A stretch of DNA of 47,028 nt from an uncultured Alphaproteobacteria bacterium (GCA_944389345.1 CALXMA010000006.1:1-47028); one strand, 5' to 3'; positions 17,197 through 26,307 are shown, counted from the first letter of the stretch. The notes: a model not told the origin generated them from the sequence alone. Translations and numbers: made by a program.

Positions 17197-17937
17197 TTAC
17201 CATGTTGGTGCGTGGTCGCCTTCTTTGATAATCGGCTGTTCATCTTCCCACACAGACAGTCCCGTTTTAATATCTGTCAGTGTTAATTGCAGATAATATT
17301 CTACACGTGTATCCACAGACGAAAACCACCCGGATTCCAGCCCTATATTACGTTGCAACATTTTCCCCGTCAGCGACATATTCGGCGCGACCAGCGTCCC
17401 AGATTCCACGATTGTGGACGCATCGTATTCTGGATTACCGCGTGTTTCGCGAACCTGGTGTGTTGTTTCATCTTCGGCGACATCGCGTTCGTATTCCACA
17501 CTGGCATATCCGGTGGCCGACGCATTAACGGCACTGGCACCGAATGGACCGACGCTGGCGCCACTGACATTTGCGCTGACCGGGATATATCCAACATCTG
17601 TTGACGGTTTGTTTTGGAACGCGGTGGTAACCTTGGCGGTTCCAGAATTCACCAGTGTTGTACGTATTTTCTTGGTCAGAATATCTGTATCGAAACGTTG
17701 CATAGTATCATTTTCGATATTTCCAATTGCGATAACAGGATTTTTAATTTTTTCGAACGCGCCACTGGCCAGCATAGATTCTGTCATTTTTTCTGCGGTA
17801 TCTGTCCAGTCGCGATATTCCAGTTCCATAACATTTTGCATAGACGCGACATCGCGTTCACTGTCCAGGTCAACGACACGTGTGCCCCCACATGCGCACA
17901 ACGCCAAACACAAAGCAATTGGTAAACAGCGTTTCAT
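17197..17937 (-). CDS. LpoB-like penicillin-binding-protein activator lipoprotein
   Basis: The 246-aa lipoprotein has lipobox LCAC (C16) and a domain with NPVIAIGNIENDTMQRFDTD followed by ILTKKIRTTLVNSG and later ENxxLKG-like segments, the pattern of the LpoB family that activates PBP1B from the outer membrane. The closing WEDEQPIIK also fits (LpoB proteins end in W..E..I.K). A five-G run precedes the ATG. It is the second gene after the TPR lipoprotein (20-nt gap); COG3014-like and LpoB-like lipoproteins are neighbours in other proteobacteria, which supports both calls. Confidence 0.75.
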   Translation of the reverse strand: MKRCLPIALCLALCACGGTRVVDLDSERDVASMQNVMELEYRDWTDTAEKMTESMLASGAFEKIKNPVIAIGNIENDTMQRFDTDILTKKIRTTLVNSGTAKVTTAFQNKPSTDVGYIPVSANVSGASVGPFGASAVNASATGYASVEYERDVAEDETTHQVRETRGNPEYDASTIVESGTLVAPNMSLTGKMLQRNIGLESGWFSSVDTRVEYYLQLTLTDIKTGLSVWEDEQPIIKEGDHAPTW

Positions 17938-17957
17938 ATTTTCCCCCTTGGTATTTA

Positions 17958-19223
17958 TTATTTTATTCGTATTGGCTTTACGTCATACGCGTTTGCACCC
18001 GTACGAATATACACCATCCAATTCCCATCGCCCTGAACAGGAATCTGTGCAATAACATTACCACCAGATTTCAGTTCTATCAAGCCAGATTTATCGCGCG
18101 CCACCCGCAGTACAGATATTGTCTTGGGCAATGTCGCCCATGTTCGTACCTCGGCATTTGTGGATGCCATGGAATATGCGGTCGTGAACAGCCCCACCAA
18201 CGGCATATAATCATTACTAGAATTGTAAAACGCCGATTGCATGGCCACGCGTGCGGTTGCAGACGCCATGGCGCGTATGGCTTCGTTAATGCGGTATTGG
18301 CCATATTCGGTCATAAACATTGCGTCAACGTCGGCGACGATTTCTGCGTCATCAATCGATACGATGTTCGGTAAAAATATCGGTCGCGACAGCGCCAGTG
18401 ATAAAATACTGGTACTGTTTCCGATAAACACGGGCATATCCATCCGTTCTTCGACCAGTTTCGGCGCAAATCCATCTTCGACAAAGACCCAAACGGTATC
18501 TGTGGGAATGCGTCCCGCATCTGCATCGCGTAAATCGCGTTCTATATACTTATTATCTGGCATCATTCCGTTTGCGCGACGCAGATATGTTTTAGCATTA
18601 TCAAAATCGCCCATATTCAAAAAATATATTCCCGCCAGATATGTTAACGCCGGGTTCATAATATCGCGAAATGCGCCCCATTGTGCGTTTTCATTTTGCA
18701 ATTGTACGGCCAATGCCGGATTATCCACAGATTGATTTTGTATTTCAGATATTAAATCCGCATATTCCCGGGACATTTTTTGCTGGCGTGCGTACGATTG
18801 ATTAATAATAACGCGCGCATCATCCATATTGCCCATGGCCAACGCGTCCCACAGTTGATAGTACGAAACAAACAACGCATCCATCATATACGGGCGATAA
18901 TCATTCGCCATATTTCCCGCCAACAGTGTTGTTGCCTCGCGCATGATATCGCCATCGGTCAGTTCTATGTTGCGTTGATTAAATTCTTCGTACGCCGTAT
19001 CAGACGCCAAAAAATCATCATTGTGAAATAACGCGTCGGCGGTGATTAATAATTCCAGATTATCCATAGATTGAAAATCGGTGTCGCCGGCGAAATTGAT
19101 GGCCGCCCCGGCATAGTCTGTGGCGACATACCCCGCGCGCACGTTGTCCAGACGGGCAACCATATTTGCGCCACATCCACCCAGTATAAATATCGCAAAA
19201 ATACCGAAAATTAAATTGCGCAT
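17958..19223 (-). CDS. COG3014-like helical lipoprotein next to LpoB
   Basis: The 421-aa product starts at ATG 19223 with a lipoprotein signal (MRNLIFGIFAIFILGGC, C17). The rest is helical and TPR-like in its first half (YRPYMMDALFVSYYQLWDAL, NMDDARVIINQSYARQQKMS, YLAGIYFLNMGDFDNAKTYL) with a mixed C-terminal domain ending in the GDGNWMVYIRTGANAY region. It resembles the uncharacterised COG3014 family, often encoded with LpoB, so a role in cell-wall synthesis is inferred. A longer frame starts at 19262, but the promoter -10 lies 6 nt before 19223, which fixes the start and predicts a leaderless message. Confidence 0.65.
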   Translation of the reverse strand: MRNLIFGIFAIFILGGCGANMVARLDNVRAGYVATDYAGAAINFAGDTDFQSMDNLELLITADALFHNDDFLASDTAYEEFNQRNIELTDGDIMREATTLLAGNMANDYRPYMMDALFVSYYQLWDALAMGNMDDARVIINQSYARQQKMSREYADLISEIQNQSVDNPALAVQLQNENAQWGAFRDIMNPALTYLAGIYFLNMGDFDNAKTYLRRANGMMPDNKYIERDLRDADAGRIPTDTVWVFVEDGFAPKLVEERMDMPVFIGNSTSILSLALSRPIFLPNIVSIDDAEIVADVDAMFMTEYGQYRINEAIRAMASATARVAMQSAFYNSSNDYMPLVGLFTTAYSMASTNAEVRTWATLPKTISVLRVARDKSGLIELKSGGNVIAQIPVQGDGNWMVYIRTGANAYDVKPIRIK

Positions 19224-19229
19224 GATGCC

Positions 19230-19258
19230 AGTATAAACCAAGCATTGTTTGTCGTCAA
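19230..19258 (-). promoter_or_regulatory. Sigma-70 promoter of the COG3014-lpoB operon
   Basis: Minus strand: TTGACG (19258-19253), 17-nt spacer, TATACT (19235-19230), then 6 nt to the ATG at 19223. The -35, spacing and -10 are the same as at the lptF/G promoter. Transcription should start on the start codon. Confidence 0.75.
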
Positions 19259-19265
19259 ACAAAGA

Positions 19266-21485
19266 CTATTTCACTGGTTCCAGTTCTTTGATTTCTTTGC
19301 TTTGCGGAATGTATACGCGCGGGTTTCCCGAATACCCCAGTGCCCTGTGATGCGACGGAATCAAAAATTCTGGCAATGGACTGCATGCGCCCATGGCCAT
19401 AAATCCGGCCAGACGTGGGTCTTTGAACGCATATTGCTTATCGGCCTCAATCGGTCTGTGATACCATCCTTGGAATATCACCAGTTGCTTTTTATCGTCT
19501 AATTTCATAATGTCCATGGGGCTGTACAATAAATCTTCGGATTTTTCTTCTTTTTCTTTACCATCAGGCCCCTTGACGGATTTCAGTTTGATTTTATTTC
19601 CCATCATATCAGAAAAACGCTTTGCGGTATCAGGGTCATTTTGTCGCATAACAATTTTGGCCGCGGTGGTGGAAATAATGGTTGCCGCCGCATCGTTTCC
19701 GTATTTTTCCGCAATCTGATGCAGGTCTTGTCCAATAATCAGATACGAAATCTTTTGTCCACGCCCCAGGTCGGGTCCCTGAATCACGGCCTGTAATTTT
19801 TGCATCTTTGGCATTTCGTCCAGAACGAACAGCACCGGATACGGTCCCATTTTTTGTCCGTTATGTTCGGATTCTGGCGGATTAGACAGCAAGAAATTCG
19901 TCATCAGTTCAATAAATATGCCCGTAATAGGATTCAATGCCTGGGCATCAACCATATTAATAGATAAATACACGGTTACGGGTTTTACCTTGCCATCACG
20001 TGGATCAACCATACCGCGCAAATCCGAAAAGTGGAAATCAGAATGACTGGTACGATTACGCACGGCGGCATTACGGAATATAGACAAACCTTCCATAACG
20101 GTGGAAATAATAGAACCGCGTTCTTTATCGGGCGTATTCGCCAGTTGGGTTAATTCCAAAACGGCGCGATGCGCGTATGAATATTGACGTGCTTCGTCAA
20201 CCGCGTCCATGAATAAATCGTGCAAAGGATCGGCCAGTGCCACCATTTGGTCGCCGGCGCGCCGACGTTCTTCCATTTCTTGGGCGATTGCAATCTGACT
20301 GCTGTTTAACCAGTCCAGAATCATAGACATCGATGCTTCGCGTCCACGCCACGCGTCCGGGATTTTTTTCCATGTTCCAATATGAACATAGTTCATCGCG
20401 TTCAGTTCACCCTTTTGCAACAGTGCATACGCCGCATACGCATTCGGGTCGTTCATCATAGACAGGTAATAATCGCCCAACACGATTGCGTCTTCGGCAT
20501 CAAATGTCCCAGATGTTATCCGTGCATAAAAATAATCGTCGGCCTTGGCGCGTTCAACTTTGGATACTATGAATTGCACCAACCCAGACAATGCCGCACG
20601 CCCAGAAATTGTCCAGTGCGGATCGGCGGACGATGCCTCTTTATCCGAAATCAGAACATTGCACATAGAATCGATATACAAATCACGCTGTTCCGTGGTG
20701 GACGGCACGTGTTCGGGCGACAACGGATTCCAAGACGGGTAATATATTCCGCGTGCGGGGTCGTCTTGCCCGGCCCAGTTCATAACAAACGTCGGCCCAA
20801 TCGTTGCGCGATATGCGGATGATTGCTGATACAATTCTGGCTTTGGGTCGTTGATAATCATTGATACGTTGTTGCATTCAAAAATGGTTGGTAATACAAC
20901 GCCCTGGGTTTTACCGGTCCCCGGGGGCGCAACACACAGTGCGGACAAACATTCGTTCATCATTAATGGTTTTTTCTTGAAATATCCCAACACCATCATA
21001 AATCCGTTCAACAGGCCCATTTTTTCAATATCTTCCTTAGACGCCTTGTTGGATGATTTATCGTCCAGTTTATCCCCACTGTACGGATTAAATTCTTTGA
21101 CCAATGTGCTGTCCGACATAAAGAAATACGCAATAATCGGCAACAGCGGTGTTATGCACGCGATATCCGTATGCAACAGTGTGCGCATAAACCACGCCGG
21201 AATTTCCGCCAGTACAGACATACCCCCACTGGTCAATATATTATAGAAATATAATCCCGACCAATGTGCGGTTGCGGGCGACCATCCGTACCGCCATATA
21301 TGTTCTATCCAGAACGACAGCCCGAACGCCACCGCACACACCAGCCATATTCCAATCGCCCACCGCAACGACCAAAACAGCGACGCCATCGGCCCGCGCA
21401 GTGTTTCTTTGTATGCGCTGGACTTAAAAATATTCAGACCCTTGGATTTTCCGCCGGCGGATAAAATCTTGAACTTTTCGACCAT
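19266..21485 (-). CDS. virD4: VirD4/TraG-type type IV secretion coupling ATPase
   Basis: Coupling proteins recruit substrates (DNA or effectors) to a type IV secretion channel at the inner membrane. The 739-aa protein has N-terminal membrane segments (about residues 37-60, 75-100 and 108-125), Walker A APPGTGKT (186-193), the NDPKPELY stretch after it, Walker B VLFVLDE (551-557), and the C-terminal TraG-D region (SYLIIGQDLHQIAEKYG; VIFQGWYHRP). No relaxase or VirB channel gene is adjacent, so the rest of the system must be elsewhere or absent. A -10 box sits 9 nt before the ATG. The start faces the divergent rsmE gene. Confidence 0.88.
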   Translation of the reverse strand: MVEKFKILSAGGKSKGLNIFKSSAYKETLRGPMASLFWSLRWAIGIWLVCAVAFGLSFWIEHIWRYGWSPATAHWSGLYFYNILTSGGMSVLAEIPAWFMRTLLHTDIACITPLLPIIAYFFMSDSTLVKEFNPYSGDKLDDKSSNKASKEDIEKMGLLNGFMMVLGYFKKKPLMMNECLSALCVAPPGTGKTQGVVLPTIFECNNVSMIINDPKPELYQQSSAYRATIGPTFVMNWAGQDDPARGIYYPSWNPLSPEHVPSTTEQRDLYIDSMCNVLISDKEASSADPHWTISGRAALSGLVQFIVSKVERAKADDYFYARITSGTFDAEDAIVLGDYYLSMMNDPNAYAAYALLQKGELNAMNYVHIGTWKKIPDAWRGREASMSMILDWLNSSQIAIAQEMEERRRAGDQMVALADPLHDLFMDAVDEARQYSYAHRAVLELTQLANTPDKERGSIISTVMEGLSIFRNAAVRNRTSHSDFHFSDLRGMVDPRDGKVKPVTVYLSINMVDAQALNPITGIFIELMTNFLLSNPPESEHNGQKMGPYPVLFVLDEMPKMQKLQAVIQGPDLGRGQKISYLIIGQDLHQIAEKYGNDAAATIISTTAAKIVMRQNDPDTAKRFSDMMGNKIKLKSVKGPDGKEKEEKSEDLLYSPMDIMKLDDKKQLVIFQGWYHRPIEADKQYAFKDPRLAGFMAMGACSPLPEFLIPSHHRALGYSGNPRVYIPQSKEIKELEPVK

Positions 21486-21494
21486 TGTGCTATG

Positions 21495-21523
21495 ATTATA
21501 TCAGAATTTTACCCGATTATAAA
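21495..21523 (-). promoter_or_regulatory. Promoter of virD4
   Basis: Minus strand consensus TATAAT (21500-21495) lies 9 nt before ATG 21485. The -35 is weak (TTTATA at 21523-21518 with a 17-nt spacer). A nearly leaderless transcript is predicted. Confidence 0.5.
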
Positions 21524-21541
21524 TCAGGAATTATAAAGTTT

Positions 21542-22207
21542 ATGAAAAATATCCCGCGAATATTTATATCCAACGATATTGCCCCAGGTATTATTTTACC
21601 TGCGCCATCAGATGCGGTCCATTACCTGCGCCATGTTATGCGCCGTGGGGATTTTTTAACGTTTGCGAATGGCCATGAATTTACCGCGACATTATCAGAC
21701 GATAATAAAAACATTGTGGTTGGGGCGTGTACATCGCACGATGATCCGTCAAACGATATTACATTGATGTTTTCGCCGATTAAAAGAACGGACGATTTAC
21801 TGAATATGGCGACCCAAATGGGCGTCCGCGCATTTGTGCCTGTGATTATGGAACGTACCGTCGCATCGCACATAAATTGGAATCGTATGCAAAAAATAGT
21901 GATTGAGGCATCAGAACAATCTAATCGCAACAGTGTTCCGGAAATTATGCCACCGGTTCGCTTTTCGGACATGGATTTGTCGGATATTGTATTCGCAGAT
22001 GAACGTTGTGCGTACGGTACGGAATTACCAACCACCGCGCACGGTGCAACAAAAATTTTAATCGGACCCGAAGGCGGATTTTCCCCCGCGGAATTTTCTG
22101 CGCTGGACAATTCTGGGGCGATTGGAATCAGTCTGGGGAAAACTATATTGCGCGCTGAATTGGCGGCCGCCGTCGCAATCAGCCGTATTACTTTACAGGA
22201 AAAATGA
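21542..22207 (+). CDS. rsmE: 16S rRNA m3U1498 methyltransferase RsmE
   Basis: RsmE methylates N3 of U1498 in 16S rRNA. The 221-aa product starts at ATG 21542 (MKNIPRIFISNDI) and has an N-terminal PUA-like domain (VHYLRHVMRRGDFLTFANG), then a SPOUT knot with EASEQSNRNSVPEI, IGPEGGFSPAE and SLGKTILRAELAA, all family hallmarks; the length is slightly short of the usual 240. The frame could extend upstream to 21485, but that part is unlike the family and overlaps virD4. It overlaps the next gene by four bases (ATGA at 22204-22207). Confidence 0.93.
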   Translation: MKNIPRIFISNDIAPGIILPAPSDAVHYLRHVMRRGDFLTFANGHEFTATLSDDNKNIVVGACTSHDDPSNDITLMFSPIKRTDDLLNMATQMGVRAFVPVIMERTVASHINWNRMQKIVIEASEQSNRNSVPEIMPPVRFSDMDLSDIVFADERCAYGTELPTTAHGATKILIGPEGGFSPAEFSALDNSGAIGISLGKTILRAELAAAVAISRITLQEK

Positions 22208-22902
22208 CGACACGAATTGCCAAATTTATTGCGAATTCCGGGGTTGCATCGCGCCGTGTGGCCGAACGTATGATTGCCGACGGACGCGTGTCTGTTAATG
22301 GTGCGATTGTGGACACGCCCGCGTTTTTTGTAAATGATTCAGATGTTGTTATGGTTGATGGAAAAACGGTTCACGCAAATACAACAACCCGCCTGTACGC
22401 GTTTTATAAACCGATAAACACAATGACTACAACCCGTGACCCCATGGGGCGCAGAACTATATACGATTGTTTACCACCCCAGTACAAGAATTTGAAATAT
22501 GTCGGGCGTTTGGATTTTCGTACAACGGGATTGTTGCTGATGACGAATGATGGTGATTTGGCGCGTCGTTTAACTTTGCCGTCTTCGCATATACCACGTG
22601 AATACATTGCGACGGTTTCGCGTATTGATGAACACGGCCTGGACCGTGCGCGCCATGGCATAACGGTTGACGGAATACGGTACCGTCCCATGACCATAGA
22701 CGCATTATCTGAAACAGAATTGCGTGTTAAAATAACCGAAGGAAAAAAGAACGAAGTTCGTATAGTTTTACGTGCATGTGGTTGCCCGGTTGTAAAATTG
22801 CACCGTATATCATTTGGACCGGTACACCTGGGAAAAATGTCTGTGGGACAAATTCGTGAAATCAATCAGAAAACGATTGACGCGTTGATAAAAACTCTCT
22901 AA
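22204..22902 (+). CDS. RsuA/RluB/RluE/RluF-family pseudouridine synthase
   Basis: The 232-aa enzyme has an N-terminal S4 RNA-binding domain (RIAKFIANSGVASRRVAERM, then DGRVSVNG) and a pseudouridine synthase domain with the catalytic motif GRLDFRTTGLLLMTNDG (D104). It isomerises uridines in rRNA; the exact target (16S U516 for RsuA, 23S U2605 for RluB) cannot be told from motifs alone. Its start overlaps the stop of rsmE by four bases, so both rRNA-modification genes are translationally coupled. Confidence 0.92.
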   Translation: MTTRIAKFIANSGVASRRVAERMIADGRVSVNGAIVDTPAFFVNDSDVVMVDGKTVHANTTTRLYAFYKPINTMTTTRDPMGRRTIYDCLPPQYKNLKYVGRLDFRTTGLLLMTNDGDLARRLTLPSSHIPREYIATVSRIDEHGLDRARHGITVDGIRYRPMTIDALSETELRVKITEGKKNEVRIVLRACGCPVVKLHRISFGPVHLGKMSVGQIREINQKTIDALIKTL

Positions 22903-22931
22903 AATCTAAACACAGGGAAGGGAGTTTTAGT

Positions 22932-23942
22932 ATGAAAAAAAATACCTCTAAGAAAAATCAGACACCAAAAAAGACCGCACGTTCTGCGACGGCGCGCACT
23001 GATGTTCGTGTTGCAACGCGTGGTGGTGAAAATAAACAGGCGTGTTTTCATCCATGGTCTTTGTCGATTTATGTTTATTGGTTTATAATTTTGTTCTTTA
23101 TTGCGGCAACGTTCTATATCCTGGGACGCAGTCATGGGACCGCGCCTGCGCCGACAACAAACAATGTTGAAATCACGGAAGAGGCGTTATTACAACCATC
23201 CGACTATTACGATTCCGCACGCCAGAAATTGGTCGAAGGTAATATCACAGATGCAATTGCGGATTTAACAACGGCAATTGATGCGGGAAATGCAACGGCT
23301 AATATGTATATCCTGCGGGGCGAGGCGTATATGCAAACCGCGGATTATCGTCGTGCGTTGTCAGATTTCAATACGGCCATAGATATGGATGCGGTAAACG
23401 CGGTTGCGTATTATGACCGCGCACTGTTGAATATCCGCCTGGAAGATTATAATACCGCGTTATCTGATATCAATAACGCATTGGCGGCACAAACGGCCAA
23501 CCCCAGTGCAATATTGAATATGCGCGATTTGTATGCCAAACGTGGCCAGTTGAATTTGTGGCTGAAAAATTGGCAGGGTGCGGTTGCCGACTATACGAAT
23601 TCGTTGGCGCGCCCGGACGGTGTTGTGAATCCGACGGTTTATGCCGAACGTGCCGAAGCGTACACTCAAATGGGCAATTTTTCCGATGCGATAAATGACT
23701 ATGCATCCGCGATACGCGTTATTTCAGAATTGATACAGGGTGCCACCAGCGCGGCCGACCGCGAAAGTTTGTCCAGCAATGCCATGACATACTTTGAAAA
23801 ATCTGCGGCGTTAAACGTGGGACTGGGGAATCGCGATTTGGCACGCAGTGATTTGGAATCTGCCTATACCATTGCCCAGGCGTTGTCTGACCGCGCCAGT
23901 ATGAACAGAATTGAAAATTTGATGGCGGATATGAACAAATAA
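22932..23942 (+). CDS. TPR-repeat membrane-anchored protein
   Basis: The 336-aa protein has a very basic N-terminus (about 35 residues), one membrane segment (about 46-64, IYVYWFIILFFIAATFYIL), and then four or five TPR-type repeats (about 95-330), such as NATANMYILRGEAYMQTADY followed by RRALSDFNTAIDMD, and PTVYAERAEAYTQMGNFSDA. The topology suggests a periplasmic scaffold domain; partner unknown. A strong GGGAAGGGAG ribosome site precedes the ATG. It lies 29 nt after the pseudouridine synthase, probably in the same operon, and ends at a terminator. Confidence 0.8.
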   Translation: MKKNTSKKNQTPKKTARSATARTDVRVATRGGENKQACFHPWSLSIYVYWFIILFFIAATFYILGRSHGTAPAPTTNNVEITEEALLQPSDYYDSARQKLVEGNITDAIADLTTAIDAGNATANMYILRGEAYMQTADYRRALSDFNTAIDMDAVNAVAYYDRALLNIRLEDYNTALSDINNALAAQTANPSAILNMRDLYAKRGQLNLWLKNWQGAVADYTNSLARPDGVVNPTVYAERAEAYTQMGNFSDAINDYASAIRVISELIQGATSAADRESLSSNAMTYFEKSAALNVGLGNRDLARSDLESAYTIAQALSDRASMNRIENLMADMNK

Positions 23943-23962
23943 CATCCATTTATGACAGAAAC

Positions 23963-23991
23963 AAAAAATCCCGCAATCGCGGGATTTTTTT
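23963..23991. terminator. Bidirectional terminator between TPR gene and fabZ
   Basis: AAAAAATCCCGC (23963-23974) and GCGGGATTTTTTTT (23979-23992) with an AATC loop. U-runs exist on both strands, ending the converging plus operon and lpxD-fabZ. Confidence 0.9.
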
Positions 23992-24022
23992 TGATTTATT
24001 ATCTGGAATATATCCAGATGAT

Positions 24023-24478
24023 TTATTGTATTTTCTTTTCCATAGGATTGTGGGAATCCATGATTGCGGTAAATGTTGCTTCGGATACTTTTTTACCGCT
24101 GACCATTGCGATACCATGGAATTTATACAAACGCATTTTCGAAGAAACCAATTCCACGTGCAATTCCAGAATATCACCAGGTTTTACCATGTGTGAAAAT
24201 TTGATTTTTTCCATTGTGGTAAAATACCCCAATGTTTTCCCATCAGACACCCCCATACGTGCCAACGCGATAAAGCACGCCGTCTGGGCCAATGCTTCGA
24301 TTGTCAGAACGCCCGGCATAATCGGGTTGCCTGGGAAATGTCCCGCGCACCAAAATTCATCATCGCGAACATATTTAATGCCAACACCACTGGTTTCATT
24401 GTATTCGCGAATTTCGTCCACCAACCGCATATCGCCACGATGTGGAATAACTTTTTCGATACCTTTTGCATCTACCAT
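24023..24478 (-). CDS. fabZ: 3-hydroxyacyl-ACP dehydratase FabZ
   Basis: FabZ removes water from 3-hydroxyacyl-ACP in fatty-acid elongation. The 151-aa hotdog-fold product has the active-site motif HFPGNPIMPGVLTIEALAQ with catalytic H47 and E61, and N-terminal IEKVIPHRGDMRLVDEI typical of FabZ over FabA. AGGAG lies upstream. It follows lpxD with a 24-nt gap, the conserved lpxD-fabZ order; lpxA and lpxB, which usually come next, are not present. Confidence 0.95.
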   Translation of the reverse strand: MVDAKGIEKVIPHRGDMRLVDEIREYNETSGVGIKYVRDDEFWCAGHFPGNPIMPGVLTIEALAQTACFIALARMGVSDGKTLGYFTTMEKIKFSHMVKPGDILELHVELVSSKMRLYKFHGIAMVSGKKVSEATFTAIMDSHNPMEKKIQ

Positions 24479-24502
24479 TTTTCTATTCTCCTGTGTGTTT
24501 TT

Positions 24503-25549
24503 TTAAGAATCTTTGACATGTTTGCGCAACCATGCATAGTGGCGCATAAATTCCGTGCCCGGGCCCGCGGGATATCCCATGTGGCGTGATTTATCCGGGA
24601 TGTTTCTGAACACACCGCTGTGCGCGCCAACCTCTGCATCGTTGCCAATATGTACGCCATTTGCGATGCCCACCTGGCCCGCCAACAGTGCCCGATCACC
24701 AACAACAACACCGCCGGCCAAACCAACCCCAGACGCCAAGAAGCATTCGCACCCGACAACAACACCGTGTGCAATCTGGCACAGATTATCAATTTTTGTC
24801 CCGTCGCCAATTCGTGTATCTGTCATTGCCCCACGGTCTATACATGTGTTTGCGCCCACGGACACGCGATTTCCAATAACAACACGTCCGACATGCGGAA
24901 TAAAAACATTATGGCCGTTTTGACGGGTATAACCAAAACCGTCCTTGCCAATAACGGCGCCCGCATTTATGACACAGTCCGCCCCAATTGTTGCATTTTC
25001 AATATGTGCGCCGGTTTGAATAATTGTATTTGCACCGATGTTAACATTTCGTCCGATGTATGCACCGGGATAAATTTTCACGTTTTCTTCGATAACAGCC
25101 CCGCGTTCAATTGTTGCATATTGTCCAACGTACACGGTACCGCGTTTCCGGAAAAATACCCCGCGTTCAATTACCGCGCGCCGACTGATACCACGACGCG
25201 GTGGTTCGGCATAGATTTCACCTAATATTTTAACGATATTACCGCGTGGTGTATCCGTAATCAGTAATGTTGCACCCTGGGGCGCATTACATGCCTGTTC
25301 TGGTTGAACCAGTATAACAGACGCACGCGTATTTTTCAGAACCTCAACAGGTAAAATTTTGAATGCGGCACTGTTTTGTTCTGTGGAATAGAACGCCAAC
25401 TGTCCCGGTCGTGCATCCGCAATTGGGGCGACCCCGCGTACAACGACGTTTGGATTACCACGTAATTCCAGACCGAATTTTTCGGCCAACTGGCCGGCTG
25501 TTTTTTGTGTGGCCACCGGCAAGAACCAAGACTTAATTTTGTTTAACAT
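24503..25549 (-). CDS. lpxD: UDP-3-O-acylglucosamine N-acyltransferase LpxD
   Basis: LpxD adds the second acyl chain in lipid A synthesis. The 348-aa product has the N-terminal uridine-binding domain (about 17-110, GVAPIADARPGQLAFYS) and a left-handed beta-helix of hexapeptide repeats (about 125-310). The catalytic His is in KIDNLCQIAHGVVVG, and GKDGFGY is the LpxD loop. The C-terminal helix (EFMRHYAWLRKHVKDS) contacts ACP. A TATAAT box lies 6 nt before the ATG, so lpxD has its own leaderless-type promoter even though skp lies just upstream; a terminator separates them. Confidence 0.95.
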   Translation of the reverse strand: MLNKIKSWFLPVATQKTAGQLAEKFGLELRGNPNVVVRGVAPIADARPGQLAFYSTEQNSAAFKILPVEVLKNTRASVILVQPEQACNAPQGATLLITDTPRGNIVKILGEIYAEPPRRGISRRAVIERGVFFRKRGTVYVGQYATIERGAVIEENVKIYPGAYIGRNVNIGANTIIQTGAHIENATIGADCVINAGAVIGKDGFGYTRQNGHNVFIPHVGRVVIGNRVSVGANTCIDRGAMTDTRIGDGTKIDNLCQIAHGVVVGCECFLASGVGLAGGVVVGDRALLAGQVGIANGVHIGNDAEVGAHSGVFRNIPDKSRHMGYPAGPGTEFMRHYAWLRKHVKDS

Positions 25550-25555
25550 ACGGGG

Positions 25556-25583
25556 ATTATACCCGTTTTTTTGAAAATTGAAA
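25556..25583 (-). promoter_or_regulatory. Promoter of lpxD-fabZ
   Basis: Minus strand: TTTCAA (25583-25578), 16-nt spacer, consensus TATAAT (25561-25556), then CCCCGT and the ATG at 25549. Six nucleotides between -10 and ATG predict a leaderless transcript. Confidence 0.65.
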
Positions 25584-25597
25584 GAAATAATATTTGC

Positions 25598-25626
25598 AAA
25601 AAAATACCGCCAACGGCGGTATTTTT
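25598..25626 (-). terminator. Terminator of skp
   Basis: TACCGCC (25605-25611) and GGCGGTA (25615-25621) with an AAC loop, flanked by A-runs on the left and T-runs on the right. On the minus strand the stem is followed by seven U. It ends skp before the separate lpxD promoter. Confidence 0.85.
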
Positions 25627-25644
25627 GTAAACCCTGGGATTTTT

Positions 25645-26307
25645 TTAGAAACCCTGTGGGGTATCCATTTTTACTTTGGATACTTTTTTATCCAATGCAG
25701 AAATAACTTCGTTTGTTATGTCCAAGTTTCCTGCATTTGCGCCCAAACGGGTAAAGCGTCCATCAATGACCATCGACAGATTCTTTTTTGCGATAATGCC
25801 TTCGATAATCGGATTCAGGTGTTCATTCTGGATTTTGTTCAACGCCTGTTGGAATGCGATTTCGACGCTTTGTGCGCGTTCTGTCAGTTCGCGTTGCAAT
25901 TCGGTCACACGGTTTTGATAGTCAACAACACGACGTTGCAATGCGTCACGGGACAATACATCCTGGGACTTTTCGATTTCAGCCTTTTCCGCTTCTAATT
26001 CTTTCTGTTTTGCTTCCAATTCGTCGCGCAGTTCTTGTTCATACGCTTCGCGTTGTTTGGCCAAATCTTTTAACACGGCCGCATCTGTCTGGATTGCGTC
26101 CATGCGGATAACCGCGATACGCAAATCGGCCGCATTCGCCGCGTCTGTGGATACGGTTTCCAACGCTTCTTCAACGGTTGCGCCACCGCCACGGATTGCG
26201 GAAATGCCCCATACGCCCAACGCCGCCACAGCAATAACGATGGCCGCGATAATGCCGGTTTTGACATACTTTTTAACGGCAGGATTGTTTTGATTTTTAT
26301 TTGCCAT
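25645..26307 (-). CDS. skp: Skp/OmpH-family periplasmic chaperone, possibly membrane-anchored
   Basis: Skp is a trimeric chaperone for unfolded outer-membrane proteins. The 220-aa product starts at ATG 26307 (GGATGG ribosome site; an in-frame ATG at 26316 is less well spaced). Residues 17-35 are a hydrophobic helix after a basic N-terminus, without an obvious cleavage motif, so the protein may be anchored. The OmpH domain follows (IAVIRMDAIQTDAAVLKDLA), with a long charged coiled coil (about 80-150) and a C-terminal NLSMVIDGRFTRLGANAGNL segment close to the Skp consensus. The skp-lpxD-fabZ order is conserved in proteobacteria. Confidence 0.85.
   Translation of the reverse strand: MANKNQNNPAVKKYVKTGIIAAIVIAVAALGVWGISAIRGGGATVEEALETVSTDAANAADLRIAVIRMDAIQTDAAVLKDLAKQREAYEQELRDELEAKQKELEAEKAEIEKSQDVLSRDALQRRVVDYQNRVTELQRELTERAQSVEIAFQQALNKIQNEHLNPIIEGIIAKKNLSMVIDGRFTRLGANAGNLDITNEVISALDKKVSKVKMDTPQGF

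Noticed and set aside
19266-21485. DotL/IcmO-type coupling protein of a Dot/Icm system
   Set aside because: The sequence around Walker A and the NDPKPEL segment fits VirD4/TraG better, and no dot/icm genes were recognised.
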